In this document: positions 55,026 through 63,886 of the stretch, in pieces
Numbering within the stretch: position 1 is the first letter of the stretch
Layout: each line of letters begins with the position of its first letter
NCBI RefSeq assembly: GCF_000196115.1
Contig: NC_005027.1
Location: 3,472,001-3,536,000, forward strand
Direction of reading: 5' to 3'
Source of the DNA: Rhodopirellula baltica SH 1
Lineage (GTDB): Bacteria; Planctomycetota; Planctomycetia; Pirellulales; Pirellulaceae
Length of the DNA: 64,000 bases
Made by a program: the position numbers and the translations under genes
Notes under the pieces: model-generated
Seen by the model: only the letters and a program-made list of their open reading frames with translations
What the model was told of the DNA's origin: nothing
Database searches by the model: none

Positions 55026-56306
55026 ATGGATGTCGCTGAACTGGAACAACTCGAAGATCGGTTAAATGCTTACTTGGCTCGCTTTGGCGATTGTTTTCGA
55101 CGAAGCGACACGAGGGCTCATTTGACGACCTATGTCCGTGGTCAACTTTCCGACCTGGACGCCAAGAGTGTGGAGCCGATTGCGTTGCAAGCCGGTACAC
55201 CGGTGCGAACCTTGCAGGAATTTATCGCCCAGCATCGGTGGGACGAAGATGGACTTCGCAGGAGGCTGATCCACATCGTCCGTGATGAGCATGTCAACAA
55301 GAACACTGTCGCGATCATTGACGAAACCAGCGACGTCAAGAAGGGCGACAAAACGCCTGGCGTGCAACGACAGTGGTGCGGCAAAGTCGGCAAGCAGGAG
55401 AACTGTATCGTCACGGTTCATCTGGCTGCGGCGAACGAAGACTTTCACTGCATGGTCGATGGTGAACTGTTCCTCCCCGAGAGCTGGAGTAACGACCGCG
55501 AGCGTTGTGCCGCCGCCGGCATTCCCGATGAGATGGTCTATCGCCCCAAGTGGCAGATCGCGTTGGAATTGCTTGATCGCAGTAAGGAGGAGGGGATTGA
55601 ATATCCTTGGCTAACCGCTGACGAAGGCTACGGCGGTAAACCTGGATTCCTGGAAGCTCTTGCCGACCGCGATCAGAAGTTTGTGCTTGAAGTGCCGCGA
55701 ACGTTTTCGGTTTGGGAGAAGCATCCCGAAGTGACCGAGCAGCCCTATCGCAAGGGCGGCCGCGGCCGAGGTCGCAAGACACCCCGCGTCAAGAGCGGGG
55801 AAAGTTCGCCGCGAAGTGTTGAAACAGTGTTCTGGCACGGCGAAGCGATGAAAGCGAAACGCTGGAAACGCTACCGCGTCAAAGACGGCGAGAAAGGTCC
55901 CATCATCTGGGAAGCCAAGCGGGTTCGCGTCACACTCAAAGGCAGCGACGGACTACCGGGGCTGTCTCTGTGGTTGGTGGTCGCGAGAAACGTGCTTGAC
56001 GGCGAACTGAAATTCTTCGTCAGCAACGCGAGCGAGTTCGCTTCGATGGCGATGCTGCTACAGGTTGCGTTTCAGCGATGGCGAGTGGAACGTTGTTTCG
56101 AGGATCAGAAACAAGAGGTCGGCTTAGACTGTTACGAGGGGCGCCGATATTTGGGTCTGAAACGCCACTTGATCATCACGTCGTTGAGCTATCTGTTTCT
56201 TTCGCAAACCTGCCAGCAGGAGCGGGAAAAAAAATCCGGAGTGGACAATTCAGCAAATTCGCGACGCGGTCGACGCAATCGTTGTCAGCTGGTCACTCCC
56301 TCGTGA
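55026..56306 (+). CDS. IS701-like DDE transposase, main frame
   Basis: 426 residues from ATG 55026, which has GGAGAG 6 nt upstream; TTG 55005 is an alternative. The DDE residues are likely in VAIIDETSDVKKGDKTPGVQ (first Asp), YPWLTADEGYGGKPGFLEAL (second Asp) and WRVERCFEDQKQEVGLDCYE (Glu). The conserved C-terminal tail of the family is missing from this frame: after GAAAAAAAA (A8 at 56227-56234) the frame runs into 23 unrelated Arg/Ser-rich codons and stops at 56306. The proper tail lies in the +1 frame (next entry). Either the gene is frameshifted by one A or the tract is slippery. Confidence 0.88.
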   Translation: MDVAELEQLEDRLNAYLARFGDCFRRSDTRAHLTTYVRGQLSDLDAKSVEPIALQAGTPVRTLQEFIAQHRWDEDGLRRRLIHIVRDEHVNKNTVAIIDETSDVKKGDKTPGVQRQWCGKVGKQENCIVTVHLAAANEDFHCMVDGELFLPESWSNDRERCAAAGIPDEMVYRPKWQIALELLDRSKEEGIEYPWLTADEGYGGKPGFLEALADRDQKFVLEVPRTFSVWEKHPEVTEQPYRKGGRGRGRKTPRVKSGESSPRSVETVFWHGEAMKAKRWKRYRVKDGEKGPIIWEAKRVRVTLKGSDGLPGLSLWLVVARNVLDGELKFFVSNASEFASMAMLLQVAFQRWRVERCFEDQKQEVGLDCYEGRRYLGLKRHLIITSLSYLFLSQTCQQEREKKSGVDNSANSRRGRRNRCQLVTPS

Positions 56307-56469
56307 GAGTCGTCGCATGTTGCTTGATCAGGTCGCCTCACGGATCAACTACCATCAATCACGCAACGTAGCGGCTCGCATCAGCCATACGCAAACGAAG
56401 CTCGACAGATACGCCGAACTCGGTATCGACCCCGAAAGCATCACACGATGCCGATGGCCCAAAACTTAG
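56233..56469 (+). other. C-terminal part of the transposase in the +1 frame
   Basis: From the end of the A8 tract the +1 frame reads NPEWTIQQIRDAVDAIVVSW, then RESRRMLLDQVASRINYHQS and RISHTQTKLDRYAELGID, ending at TAG 56467-56469 inside the right inverted repeat. Composition and position fit the usual end of IS701 transposases. With seven instead of eight A the whole ORF would be continuous at about 480 residues. Confidence 0.82.
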
Positions 56470-56516
56470 CGCTGTAGTACTAGCAGAACCATCATTCGAG
56501 CCCGACTGCCACAACG

Positions 56517-57980
56517 CTATTCCGTGGCGTCGGGCGTTTCTTGCGAAAGGTTGTATTGAGTTCGGATTTGAAGATGGATGCCAGCCACGCGGCGATTGAC
56601 GGCGGTCATTCTCTCTCGCACCGTTTCGACATGGCCATCCGGGAACTGAAGATTCAGCTCAACTTCCCACCCCACGTCGTGCCCCATTTTCGAAAGCAGC
56701 TCAACCAAATCTTCAGTGAAGCGTTTGCGTGCGAGCAAGCCATATTGCTCGCTCGCAAACGACATGATCTGGTCGGCTGGGATTCCATCAATCGATCTGA
56801 GTTGCGACCAATCGCCAGCCACACAAACCGTTGGCAGATCGTCCTTCCACCGCACGTCTGTGAACGGGGCGACTCGAGCATACTTCCCAGCATTCACGGG
56901 AGGGTCCAACGCACTGACGACTTCCGCATCGGACGATGCTTTGGAACTGGCATGGGTGACAAAAGAAAAGATAGCTGCGAACGCCAAGGCAGAAACAACC
57001 AGAAGCGTGATCAGGACGACGATTGCCGGACCTTCGAGTCGCTTCGAATTCTCCCCCGTCGATGGTTGCCCTTTGTAGCGTTTGGAAATGAGATACCAAC
57101 GGCCGAAGAACATGATTTCGAACACAATCACGGCCATGACCACGGATTGAAAGAACACCGGACCGGCTTTGTCAAATGCGAACCGGTATCCGCTGTACGC
57201 TGCCATCAAAGTTGGCAGGAGAATCATCCCCGCGATCCACCATGACGGTACGATTCGGTTCCAATTCTCAAACCATTCCGCCGCTCCGGGATTGCCCTCG
57301 ATCTTCGGGTCGTTTTCAGACAACGAAGAAACGAGTTCCACCAGTTCGTCGACCTCGGCGGCGTCGCTCGCGTCTTCGCTTTCCAGAGTTGCCACAATCC
57401 TGCGCAAGTGTTCTTGCCGCGGCTGAAGCTGCTCATCGACTGCTGCTTGATTGAGTCGATAAATCTTGCGGTAGGTATAAAAGAGAAATACGCCGAACGG
57501 TGTCGCAACAAGAAGACATCCCCACCAAGTGCCAGTGAGATTCCAGGCGAGATGGACGAAGAAAGCCATCAACGAAATCGTAAACGGCAGCAGGTACCAC
57601 CAGAAAACGTTTCGCAACAGCCAAATTTGATGTTCGACCTGAGTGAGCGATTCCTTCGCATAAAACAACAGCGGTTGCCCAGGATCGCTTGACGCCTTGG
57701 GATGTCGCTTGCGATCGATCAGCATGAAGCCCGCAATCCAAAGCAACACCGGCACGGTCAACCACCACGACCACGGCAACGAAAAGCCGATCCCCAACAC
57801 CAACCAAACCGGGATCAGCAACAACGACACGCCGACTTCACGCACATCTCGCCAGAAAATCATGGTGCGAAATTGGTCGTCCGATCGCTGGACCTGCTGC
57901 GTCAGCAATTCAATATCAATCGTCACCTTCAACTGCGATGCATCGGCCTTCCAGGCTTGCCGAAACTTATCAAGACTCAT
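56517..57980 (-). CDS. Polytopic membrane protein coupled to an ECF sigma factor (candidate anti-sigma)
   Basis: 487 residues. A ~45-residue cytoplasmic N-terminus (MSLDKFRQAWKADASQLKVT; QVQRSDDQFRTMIFWRDVRE) is followed by helices at about 48-65, 70-88, 125-143, 148-165, 250-268, 277-297 and 322-345, and a C-terminal ~140-residue extracytoplasmic domain. No HxxxCxxC zinc anti-sigma motif is visible. Its start overlaps the ECF sigma gene by 11 bp, the typical arrangement of sigma/anti-sigma pairs, so a regulatory role for the N-terminus is a reasonable inference. No named family was recognised. Confidence 0.82.
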   Translation of the reverse strand: MSLDKFRQAWKADASQLKVTIDIELLTQQVQRSDDQFRTMIFWRDVREVGVSLLLIPVWLVLGIGFSLPWSWWLTVPVLLWIAGFMLIDRKRHPKASSDPGQPLLFYAKESLTQVEHQIWLLRNVFWWYLLPFTISLMAFFVHLAWNLTGTWWGCLLVATPFGVFLFYTYRKIYRLNQAAVDEQLQPRQEHLRRIVATLESEDASDAAEVDELVELVSSLSENDPKIEGNPGAAEWFENWNRIVPSWWIAGMILLPTLMAAYSGYRFAFDKAGPVFFQSVVMAVIVFEIMFFGRWYLISKRYKGQPSTGENSKRLEGPAIVVLITLLVVSALAFAAIFSFVTHASSKASSDAEVVSALDPPVNAGKYARVAPFTDVRWKDDLPTVCVAGDWSQLRSIDGIPADQIMSFASEQYGLLARKRFTEDLVELLSKMGHDVGWEVELNLQFPDGHVETVRERMTAVNRRVAGIHLQIRTQYNLSQETPDATE

Positions 57981-58509
57981 TGTGCTGGCCCTCCGCGACT
58001 TCGACGTTCAGCAATTGGGAGAGTGTTTTCTTTACACGATTCAGCCGCACTCCGACGTTGCTTTCAGATATTCCTAGAACACTGGCCATTTCGCGGTAGG
58101 ACAATTCGTCCAGGTACAGCAGCACCAATGCAACATCGGATTTCGGCAACTGATGAATCGCCTCGTAAAGTTGCTCCAGCGTCTCTCGCTGTTCAGCGTG
58201 CTCGGCAGAATCAATTGTTTCAGATGGAATGGCTTGCACTTCGAGCAGCGGCTGTTGGCACGTCCTTCGCCGTTGATCGTTGCGACGCCAATTCATTGCG
58301 GTATGCAGTGCAACGCGATAAAACCATGTTGCCGGACTGGCTTGCCCTCGAAAACGAGGCAATGAATGCCACGCCTGAAGCAAGATCTCCTGGGCGAGAT
58401 CCTGGCTCTCTTCGCTGCCAAGCGTGTAGGCACGCGCCACCTGAACAACCGAAGCTTTGTGCTTCTCCAGCCAATCAATGAATAGCGACTTGGCATCTTC
58501 TTCCAGCAC
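57970..58509 (-). CDS. ECF-type RNA polymerase sigma factor
   Basis: 179 residues from GTG 58509, chosen because GAGGG lies 7 nt upstream; the frame is open to TTG 58587. Region 2 includes LGSEESQDLAQEILLQAWHS and FRGQASPATWFYRVALHTAM, and region 4 includes LPKSDVALVLLYLDELSYRE and MASVLGISESNVGVRLNRVK, the helix-turn-helix that reads the -35 box. No region 3, as expected for the ECF group. It is cotranscribed and overlaps by 11 bp with the membrane protein gene, its probable regulator. The stimulus is unknown. Confidence 0.92.
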   Translation of the reverse strand: MLEEDAKSLFIDWLEKHKASVVQVARAYTLGSEESQDLAQEILLQAWHSLPRFRGQASPATWFYRVALHTAMNWRRNDQRRRTCQQPLLEVQAIPSETIDSAEHAEQRETLEQLYEAIHQLPKSDVALVLLYLDELSYREMASVLGISESNVGVRLNRVKKTLSQLLNVEVAEGQHNES

Positions 58510-58633
58510 CAGTAGCCCTCGTTCAGTGGTTCCGTTCGACGTCTTTCTATTTGTGTTGGTAACGCTGGTAGCGTATCCCTTACACAAAAAGTTGGTCGTT
58601 CACGAAAAAATCGGTGTGCCGGGCTGAGTGGCC

Positions 58634-58685
58634 AAAAACGCCTACTCGATTGAGTGAAGTGAACTTCAACCAACGCGAGTGGGCG
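58634..58685 (-). terminator. Probable rho-independent terminator of the pseudokinase gene
   Basis: Read on the minus strand, CGCCCACTCG pairs with CGAGTAGGCG (one G-T) around a 27-nt loop and is followed at once by TTTTT. It lies between the stop of the large pseudokinase gene and the ECF sigma start, separating the two transcripts. Confidence 0.6.
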
Positions 58686-58697
58686 CCTCACAAGCGA

Positions 58698-61600
58698 TCA
58701 TGGGCTCGCTTGGGAGACGAACTCGGCTGGCAATTCGTACTGTCCGTCCGATGCCAAACGTGTCGTGATCAAGATTGCTGACTTGTCCGGTTTCACCACC
58801 CACACCAATGCCTGCTTCGGATCGGCCGGTCCGGTCGCGGTTCGATCGGGGTTGGCCCCAAGCACCAAATCGGTCAGCACCGTTCGCAACGGAATATCAT
58901 TTTTCGCGAAATCACGAATTTGTTGGTTTTGGGTGATGCCCATCTTCTGCAAATCACCACCAATGATTTCGATGGGTGGCAATTGATTGTTCGCGGGCAG
59001 GTCACGGTTGAACTCTTCAGCAATCGTGTCGACGGCAAACTGCAACGATTCTTGATCGAAGCTGACCGACATCTTCCGGTCCAGCAATTCCTCGATCGAC
59101 AATTTGGTTTGAGTGGACGCCATTGCCTCCGAGACAGGTTCGGTCGTCGTGTTTGTGGCGAGCAAGGTTGCCAACGTCAGTTGCGGCAGAGCCAATGGTG
59201 GCAGGTAAGCGTTCCAAACAAGTTTGCGATCCACGCGACCGGTACGCACATTCTCTTGCGCAAACGCCCACATCGACGGCAGCCTCGCGGCGAGCAATCT
59301 CCACGAAGGATCGATGTCACGCGTCACCAGGAAGTCTTCTGCCCAGCGAGGTGCGTTGTCGAGTTGGGCACGAAGTGGCGTCGCCAGCGCGGTGGGATCA
59401 ACGCCCGGGGCAGCTGCCAAGCGAACTTCGACATACGATCCAGTTGGGCTGGTTGATGTTTCGTTGGACGAATTTTCGGACGCGGATGCCACTCGAACCA
59501 ACACGCCGCCGCAATCGGCGAGAAGGTTTTGTCGAATCCATGGAATCAGTTCCGGCGAAGTCGCGTCCATCCAATGCCTCGCATCGCTGACCAGGAAATT
59601 AGGCTGGGTTAGAAACGCGATCGCATCATTGGGACGAGCGGATTGCCAAAGTTCTTCGAGCAACCGCGGCAACACAACCGGCGCGCCTCCCATCTCGGCG
59701 ACCTCACCAATGCGAGCGATGGAGCCAACCGCGAACGCATCGACCAGGTCGTCGGCAGCTCCCGCAGGACGACCTTGCGTCATCGGGAAATACGCCAACG
59801 CATCGCGAGTGTCACCGGCGTAGATGGTCTCACCACCAGGTCCGCGTGCGGAAGAGACGCCCCAGGTATCCAGCAAAGTTTCTAACGACTTTGGTTCGTT
59901 CAAACGAATTCCAGCGGCGACTTCTGGAATGCCTTCTTCTCCAGGAAACCAGGCCAACGCCACATGAGCGATCGTTTCGCTAGGCACTCCCGACCATTGG
60001 TTCAGGGCGTCCAACCAGCTTTGAGTTTCGGGACCGAACATCTCCAGCAACCCGAGTTGTTGAAGTCGTTGCCAATCCATCGTCACCACCGCGGCGGGAC
60101 CTGGCGGCAACAATCCGGTGGCACGACTGACTTGTTCACCGTCTGCCCGCAAGTCTGGCGGAGCCCAAAGCATTTGCTCGTTGTCGACGACTTGAATTCC
60201 CGTCGCGGGCGGATCGGAACGACGAACCGGAGAGCGGACCGGCGTCGTGGGCTGGTTCGTATCACTCGAAACACGAGGAATGAATTGTGGAACCGGCGGC
60301 CGGACTCGCTTAGCAACTTCCCGCGGATTCTTGTCTCGCGTTGCCAGCATGGCGACCAAAACCAATACGGGAACGCACAACGCGTAGATCCCGTACCACG
60401 CTTTGCGGTTGCGTCGCCTTCGTCGACGGCGAACCGGAACAACGGCGGCAACGTTTTGTTTTGATTCCGTTGGTTTCGGTTCAGGTGTCGCGGTCGATGC
60501 TTCGGCTTTCGTCGTCTCAGGCACTTCCGACTCTGCGACAACGAGCGGAGTGGCATCGGCTTCAGGGTCCGCGTCGACGGAAGCGACGCCCGCCGAAGTT
60601 TCAGGCTGTGATGTGCCACCTCGTTCTACCATCGCTTCCTTGGCAACTTTCGCGACGGAAGCCACCTCTGCTTCCGCAATAGCCTTTGCGTCAGTCGGCG
60701 TCTCAACTTTCTTGGGCGAAGTCCCCGAGCCTGGTTCCGATGTGCGAGATGGCTTGGCCAGCGGCGCGTTCCGTGGCGTCGGTTTGGAAGCCTCGACCTT
60801 TGGAGCGGTTTCTTTTGCCGCAGGTTTGGGCTTCGCCGGCGAAGTCGTTCGTTCCGCCTTTTTCTCAGGCGACTTCTTCTCGGTCGACTTCTCTACAACT
60901 GGCGTCTTTTCTACCGGCCGCTTGGTGATCGTCTCTGTCTTCGTAGCCGATCGCTGTTTTGTAGGCGCTGGTTCAACCGGAGTTGCCGTTGCCGCCACGT
61001 TCAAAGCTTGCGCGAATTGCTCGACGCTTGCGAAGCGAGCATTGGGATCAGTCGCCAATGCGGCTGCCAAAACTCGACACAACGGATCGCCGGTTGCACC
61101 CTGCTCAACGGCCGTCGTCAATTCCGAAGGCAATGCGGATCGCGAATCGTTGGCAAAAGCAGGACGTCCGAACCGCAATTCAAATCCCAAACATCCAATT
61201 GCAAAGATGTCGTCGGCAACCGTCAGTTCGTGATTTTGCGAACCAGCCAAACGTTCGGGCGACCAGTAAGATTGGCAATCGGGTGATGAATCGAGCCATG
61301 TTTCGCGTTTGGACTTTCCGTTTTTTCCGGCAACGCTCTGCATCGATGCAAATGGATCTCGCAGCAAAGTCCATTGACCGGAATCGTTGGCCCAAATTCG
61401 ATCGCGATGAATGTCGCCATGGACCATCTTCTTTGCGTGCATGGCTGCGACCGCATCGCAGATCGGATTTAGCACGGCCACGGTTTGCTGGACCGATCGA
61501 GGCTGGTCGAGTGGATCCAAGCATCGTCCCGAAGCCAACGGGGTGAAAACACCCGCGAAATCATGGCGGCTGCCGATGGGCTCGCCCAATGGACCGTTCC

Positions 61601-62063
61601 GAACCGGGACAATCTCGATGGGTTGCAACGATGGGTGTGATAGTTCGGCGTGAGCCCGCAAGTTGGCGGCGGCTTCGGCGGGCAAGCCGGCCGGATTGAT
61701 TTGCCGCAACCAGCCGGAGACCGGCTTTGCACCGGCTTGCGCTGGGTCGCAAACCACGGATTGCCAATCCGAGAAAGGAAAGGGAGCCGATTTATCAGCC
61801 GCAACCAGGGTCAGCGGCGGAATTCGCAGGAGTGGCGTGTTGGGAAAGTCAACTTCCCACGTGGTGTGCTGCAGCACTCGCGAAATAGGGTATTTTTTAA
61901 CTCGGCCGGTTTTGACCAGCCACGATGCGAGCGACACGGGATCCGACGGCGGTTTGCCCCCGTGATCGTTCGCGAAATCGGCGGCCCAAATTGGTGGGTC
62001 GGAGGCGTCGGCCAGTCCGCTTTGGACCATCCGTTTCCAAAAATCGACAAGTTGCAGCGGCAT
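58698..62063 (-). CDS. Large pseudokinase-like membrane protein with C-terminal secretin-N-like tail
   Basis: 1121 residues from ATG 62063. Residues ~75-375 have a protein-kinase layout: HGDIHRDRIWAND in place of the catalytic HxDxKxxN loop, RDPF where DFG should be, YWSPERLAG (APE-like) and DDIFAIGCLGFELRFGRPAF. No Gly-rich loop or VAIK lysine is visible and the loop Asn is missing, so it is probably inactive. A Lys/Pro/Glu-rich linker (~380-560) is followed by a transmembrane helix (WYGIYALCVPVLVLVAMLAT), a large extracytoplasmic region, and a C-terminal part (VSFDQESLQFAVDTIAEEFN; DIPLRTVLTDLV) resembling STN/secretin-N modules. Not part of an obvious operon. Confidence 0.78.
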   Translation of the reverse strand: MPLQLVDFWKRMVQSGLADASDPPIWAADFANDHGGKPPSDPVSLASWLVKTGRVKKYPISRVLQHTTWEVDFPNTPLLRIPPLTLVAADKSAPFPFSDWQSVVCDPAQAGAKPVSGWLRQINPAGLPAEAAANLRAHAELSHPSLQPIEIVPVRNGPLGEPIGSRHDFAGVFTPLASGRCLDPLDQPRSVQQTVAVLNPICDAVAAMHAKKMVHGDIHRDRIWANDSGQWTLLRDPFASMQSVAGKNGKSKRETWLDSSPDCQSYWSPERLAGSQNHELTVADDIFAIGCLGFELRFGRPAFANDSRSALPSELTTAVEQGATGDPLCRVLAAALATDPNARFASVEQFAQALNVAATATPVEPAPTKQRSATKTETITKRPVEKTPVVEKSTEKKSPEKKAERTTSPAKPKPAAKETAPKVEASKPTPRNAPLAKPSRTSEPGSGTSPKKVETPTDAKAIAEAEVASVAKVAKEAMVERGGTSQPETSAGVASVDADPEADATPLVVAESEVPETTKAEASTATPEPKPTESKQNVAAVVPVRRRRRRRNRKAWYGIYALCVPVLVLVAMLATRDKNPREVAKRVRPPVPQFIPRVSSDTNQPTTPVRSPVRRSDPPATGIQVVDNEQMLWAPPDLRADGEQVSRATGLLPPGPAAVVTMDWQRLQQLGLLEMFGPETQSWLDALNQWSGVPSETIAHVALAWFPGEEGIPEVAAGIRLNEPKSLETLLDTWGVSSARGPGGETIYAGDTRDALAYFPMTQGRPAGAADDLVDAFAVGSIARIGEVAEMGGAPVVLPRLLEELWQSARPNDAIAFLTQPNFLVSDARHWMDATSPELIPWIRQNLLADCGGVLVRVASASENSSNETSTSPTGSYVEVRLAAAPGVDPTALATPLRAQLDNAPRWAEDFLVTRDIDPSWRLLAARLPSMWAFAQENVRTGRVDRKLVWNAYLPPLALPQLTLATLLATNTTTEPVSEAMASTQTKLSIEELLDRKMSVSFDQESLQFAVDTIAEEFNRDLPANNQLPPIEIIGGDLQKMGITQNQQIRDFAKNDIPLRTVLTDLVLGANPDRTATGPADPKQALVWVVKPDKSAILITTRLASDGQYELPAEFVSQASP

Positions 62064-62224
62064 GGCGACGAGAAGAAGTAACAACAGACCGGATCAACCG
62101 GCATCACATAGAACTTTGACCTAGTTTATTCTGTCTGGCACGTCGACATCGGATGCCTTTTCGACGAATGTCCTTAGTCTCGTCATTTTCCTGATTCGCA
62201 ACCTTGTAGAACCCCACCGTTGCC

Positions 62225-63748
62225 TTGAATATCGTCTACCTGACGACCGAAGCCGTTCCATTCGCCAAAACCGGTGGTCTCGCCGACGTCTGTGGCACTC
62301 TGCCCAAAGTGGTTGCCGCTCAAGGGCATCGCTGTGCGGTCATCATGCCTGCCTTTTCATCGATCGAACGATCGTTGCAACCGATCGAGACGACCGACAT
62401 CAGCTTCGCGGTTCCAATGTCGGATCAAAAGCTGATCGGTTGCCGCCTATTGAAAAGCCATCTGCCGAAAGATCCCAACGATCCAGAGGACTCGGCCGAG
62501 GTCCCGGTTTATTTCATCGACCAACCGCAATACTTCCGACGCCCCTCGCTCTACGGTGACGCCAACGGAGACTACCACGACAACGCCGAACGATTCATTT
62601 TTTACTGTCGTGCCGCGATCATCGCGATGACTCGATTGGGGTATCCGGTCGATTTGGTGCACTGCAACGATTGGCAATCTGCTTTGGTACCCGCGCTGTT
62701 GCGAGCTGCGTCGGACAACGTGGCAAAGACCCAACCAATTGCGACGATGCTGTCGATTCACAACATGGCCTATCAAGGCAACTTTGGTTTCGATGCGTTT
62801 CCGTGGACTGGTTTGAGTTGGGATCACTTCCGACCGGAATCATTCGAGTACTACAACCAGCTGAACTTCCTCAAAACCGGTGTTGTGACCTCCGATGTTG
62901 TGTCGACGGTCAGCCCCACGTATGCCTTGGAAATCCAAACGCCAGAGTACGGCTGCGGACTGGATTCGATCCTGCAAGGCATCCCGCAACCTGTCGCGGG
63001 AATCATCAACGGAATCGACACAAACATTTGGAATCCCGAAACCGATCCACACCTCAAACGCAATTACAGCGTGGTGGATTGGGCTGACGCAAAGATTGAC
63101 AACAAACTTGCGTTGCAAGCCGAGGTGGGTTTGCCACAAGATCCTGACGTTCCGTTGCTGGGATTGATTGGTCGTTTGGCGGATCAAAAAGGGTGGGACC
63201 TGATCCTTCCCGTTTTAAAACAACACCTCGCCGAAGCACGTCCAACGCAGTGGGTCGTACTAGGCAGCGGCGATCCCAAAATCGAGGAGCAACTACGCGA
63301 GCTGACCGAGCAACATCCCGAACAACTGGCCGCGTACATCGGCTTCAGCGATGCATTGGCTCATCGCATCGAAGCGTCGAGCGACATGTTCATCATGCCC
63401 AGCCACTACGAACCCTGCGGGCTCAATCAACTCTATAGCCTTCGGTACGGTACTCCGTGCGTTGTGACCAAGACCGGCGGTTTAGCGGACACAATCGTGG
63501 ATGCGACTCCGGAGAACGTTGCGGCAAATCTCGCCACAGGGTTCCATTTGAATGACAGCAGCGCCGGTGCGCTTGACCACGCGATCAACCGGGCTCTGCA
63601 GCTTCGATATCACTCTCCCGAAAAATGGAAAAATCTTGTCGAATTCGGTATGTCGCAGGATTGGACGTGGAGGAAAAGTGCAGACCAATACATTCAACTT
63701 TATGCCCGCACAATTTCCCTAAATCGTCGAAGGCGATCGGGAAGCTAG
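62225..63748 (+). CDS. glgA: Glycogen synthase (ADP-glucose type)
   Basis: GlgA adds glucose from ADP-glucose to the growing alpha-1,4-glucan. The 507-residue GT5 enzyme begins MNIVYLTTEAVPFAKTGGLA, with the ADP-glucose-binding Lys15-Thr-Gly-Gly-Leu; because this is the conserved N-terminus, TTG 62225 must be the start. LVHCNDWQSALVPALLR, TMLSIHNMAYQGNFGFDAFP and VSPTYALEIQTPEYGCGLDS follow. The C-terminal Rossmann domain has LLGLIGRLADQKGWDLIL and MPSHYEPCGLNQLYSLRYGT with the catalytic Glu, and TKTGGLADTIVDAT. No other glycogen gene lies within the window. Confidence 0.95.
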   Translation: MNIVYLTTEAVPFAKTGGLADVCGTLPKVVAAQGHRCAVIMPAFSSIERSLQPIETTDISFAVPMSDQKLIGCRLLKSHLPKDPNDPEDSAEVPVYFIDQPQYFRRPSLYGDANGDYHDNAERFIFYCRAAIIAMTRLGYPVDLVHCNDWQSALVPALLRAASDNVAKTQPIATMLSIHNMAYQGNFGFDAFPWTGLSWDHFRPESFEYYNQLNFLKTGVVTSDVVSTVSPTYALEIQTPEYGCGLDSILQGIPQPVAGIINGIDTNIWNPETDPHLKRNYSVVDWADAKIDNKLALQAEVGLPQDPDVPLLGLIGRLADQKGWDLILPVLKQHLAEARPTQWVVLGSGDPKIEEQLRELTEQHPEQLAAYIGFSDALAHRIEASSDMFIMPSHYEPCGLNQLYSLRYGTPCVVTKTGGLADTIVDATPENVAANLATGFHLNDSSAGALDHAINRALQLRYHSPEKWKNLVEFGMSQDWTWRKSADQYIQLYARTISLNRRRRSGS

Positions 63749-63886
63749 CTCGCGACGCTCGTTTTCGCCGCTGATGGAGAAGATTGGGGATGCATCTCGG
63801 TTCTGGACTGCTACATTGCAGAGACGCATATTGAGCGGGGAGGTGTAACCACTCTGCCGTCAGCCCCACGATCGCGAGTCGAATCG

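Larger units (their letters stand above)
54937..56479 (+). mobile_element. IS701-family-like insertion sequence, intact ends
   Basis: 1543 bp bounded by perfect 14-bp inverted repeats, TACTACAGCGCTAA at 54937-54950 and its complement at 56466-56479. It is flanked by a 4-bp direct duplication CTAG (54933-54936 and 56480-56483), matching the YTAR target preference known for IS701. One transposase gene fills it, with a frame change near the 3' end. Removing one CTAG restores an ~90-bp convergent intergenic region between the DUF1559 gene and the membrane-protein gene. Confidence 0.93.

Noticed and set aside
60403-61233. 276-codon plus-strand ORF rich in Ala/Ser/Val
   Set aside because: Antisense to the Lys/Pro/Glu-rich linker of the pseudokinase gene; low-complexity mirror image.
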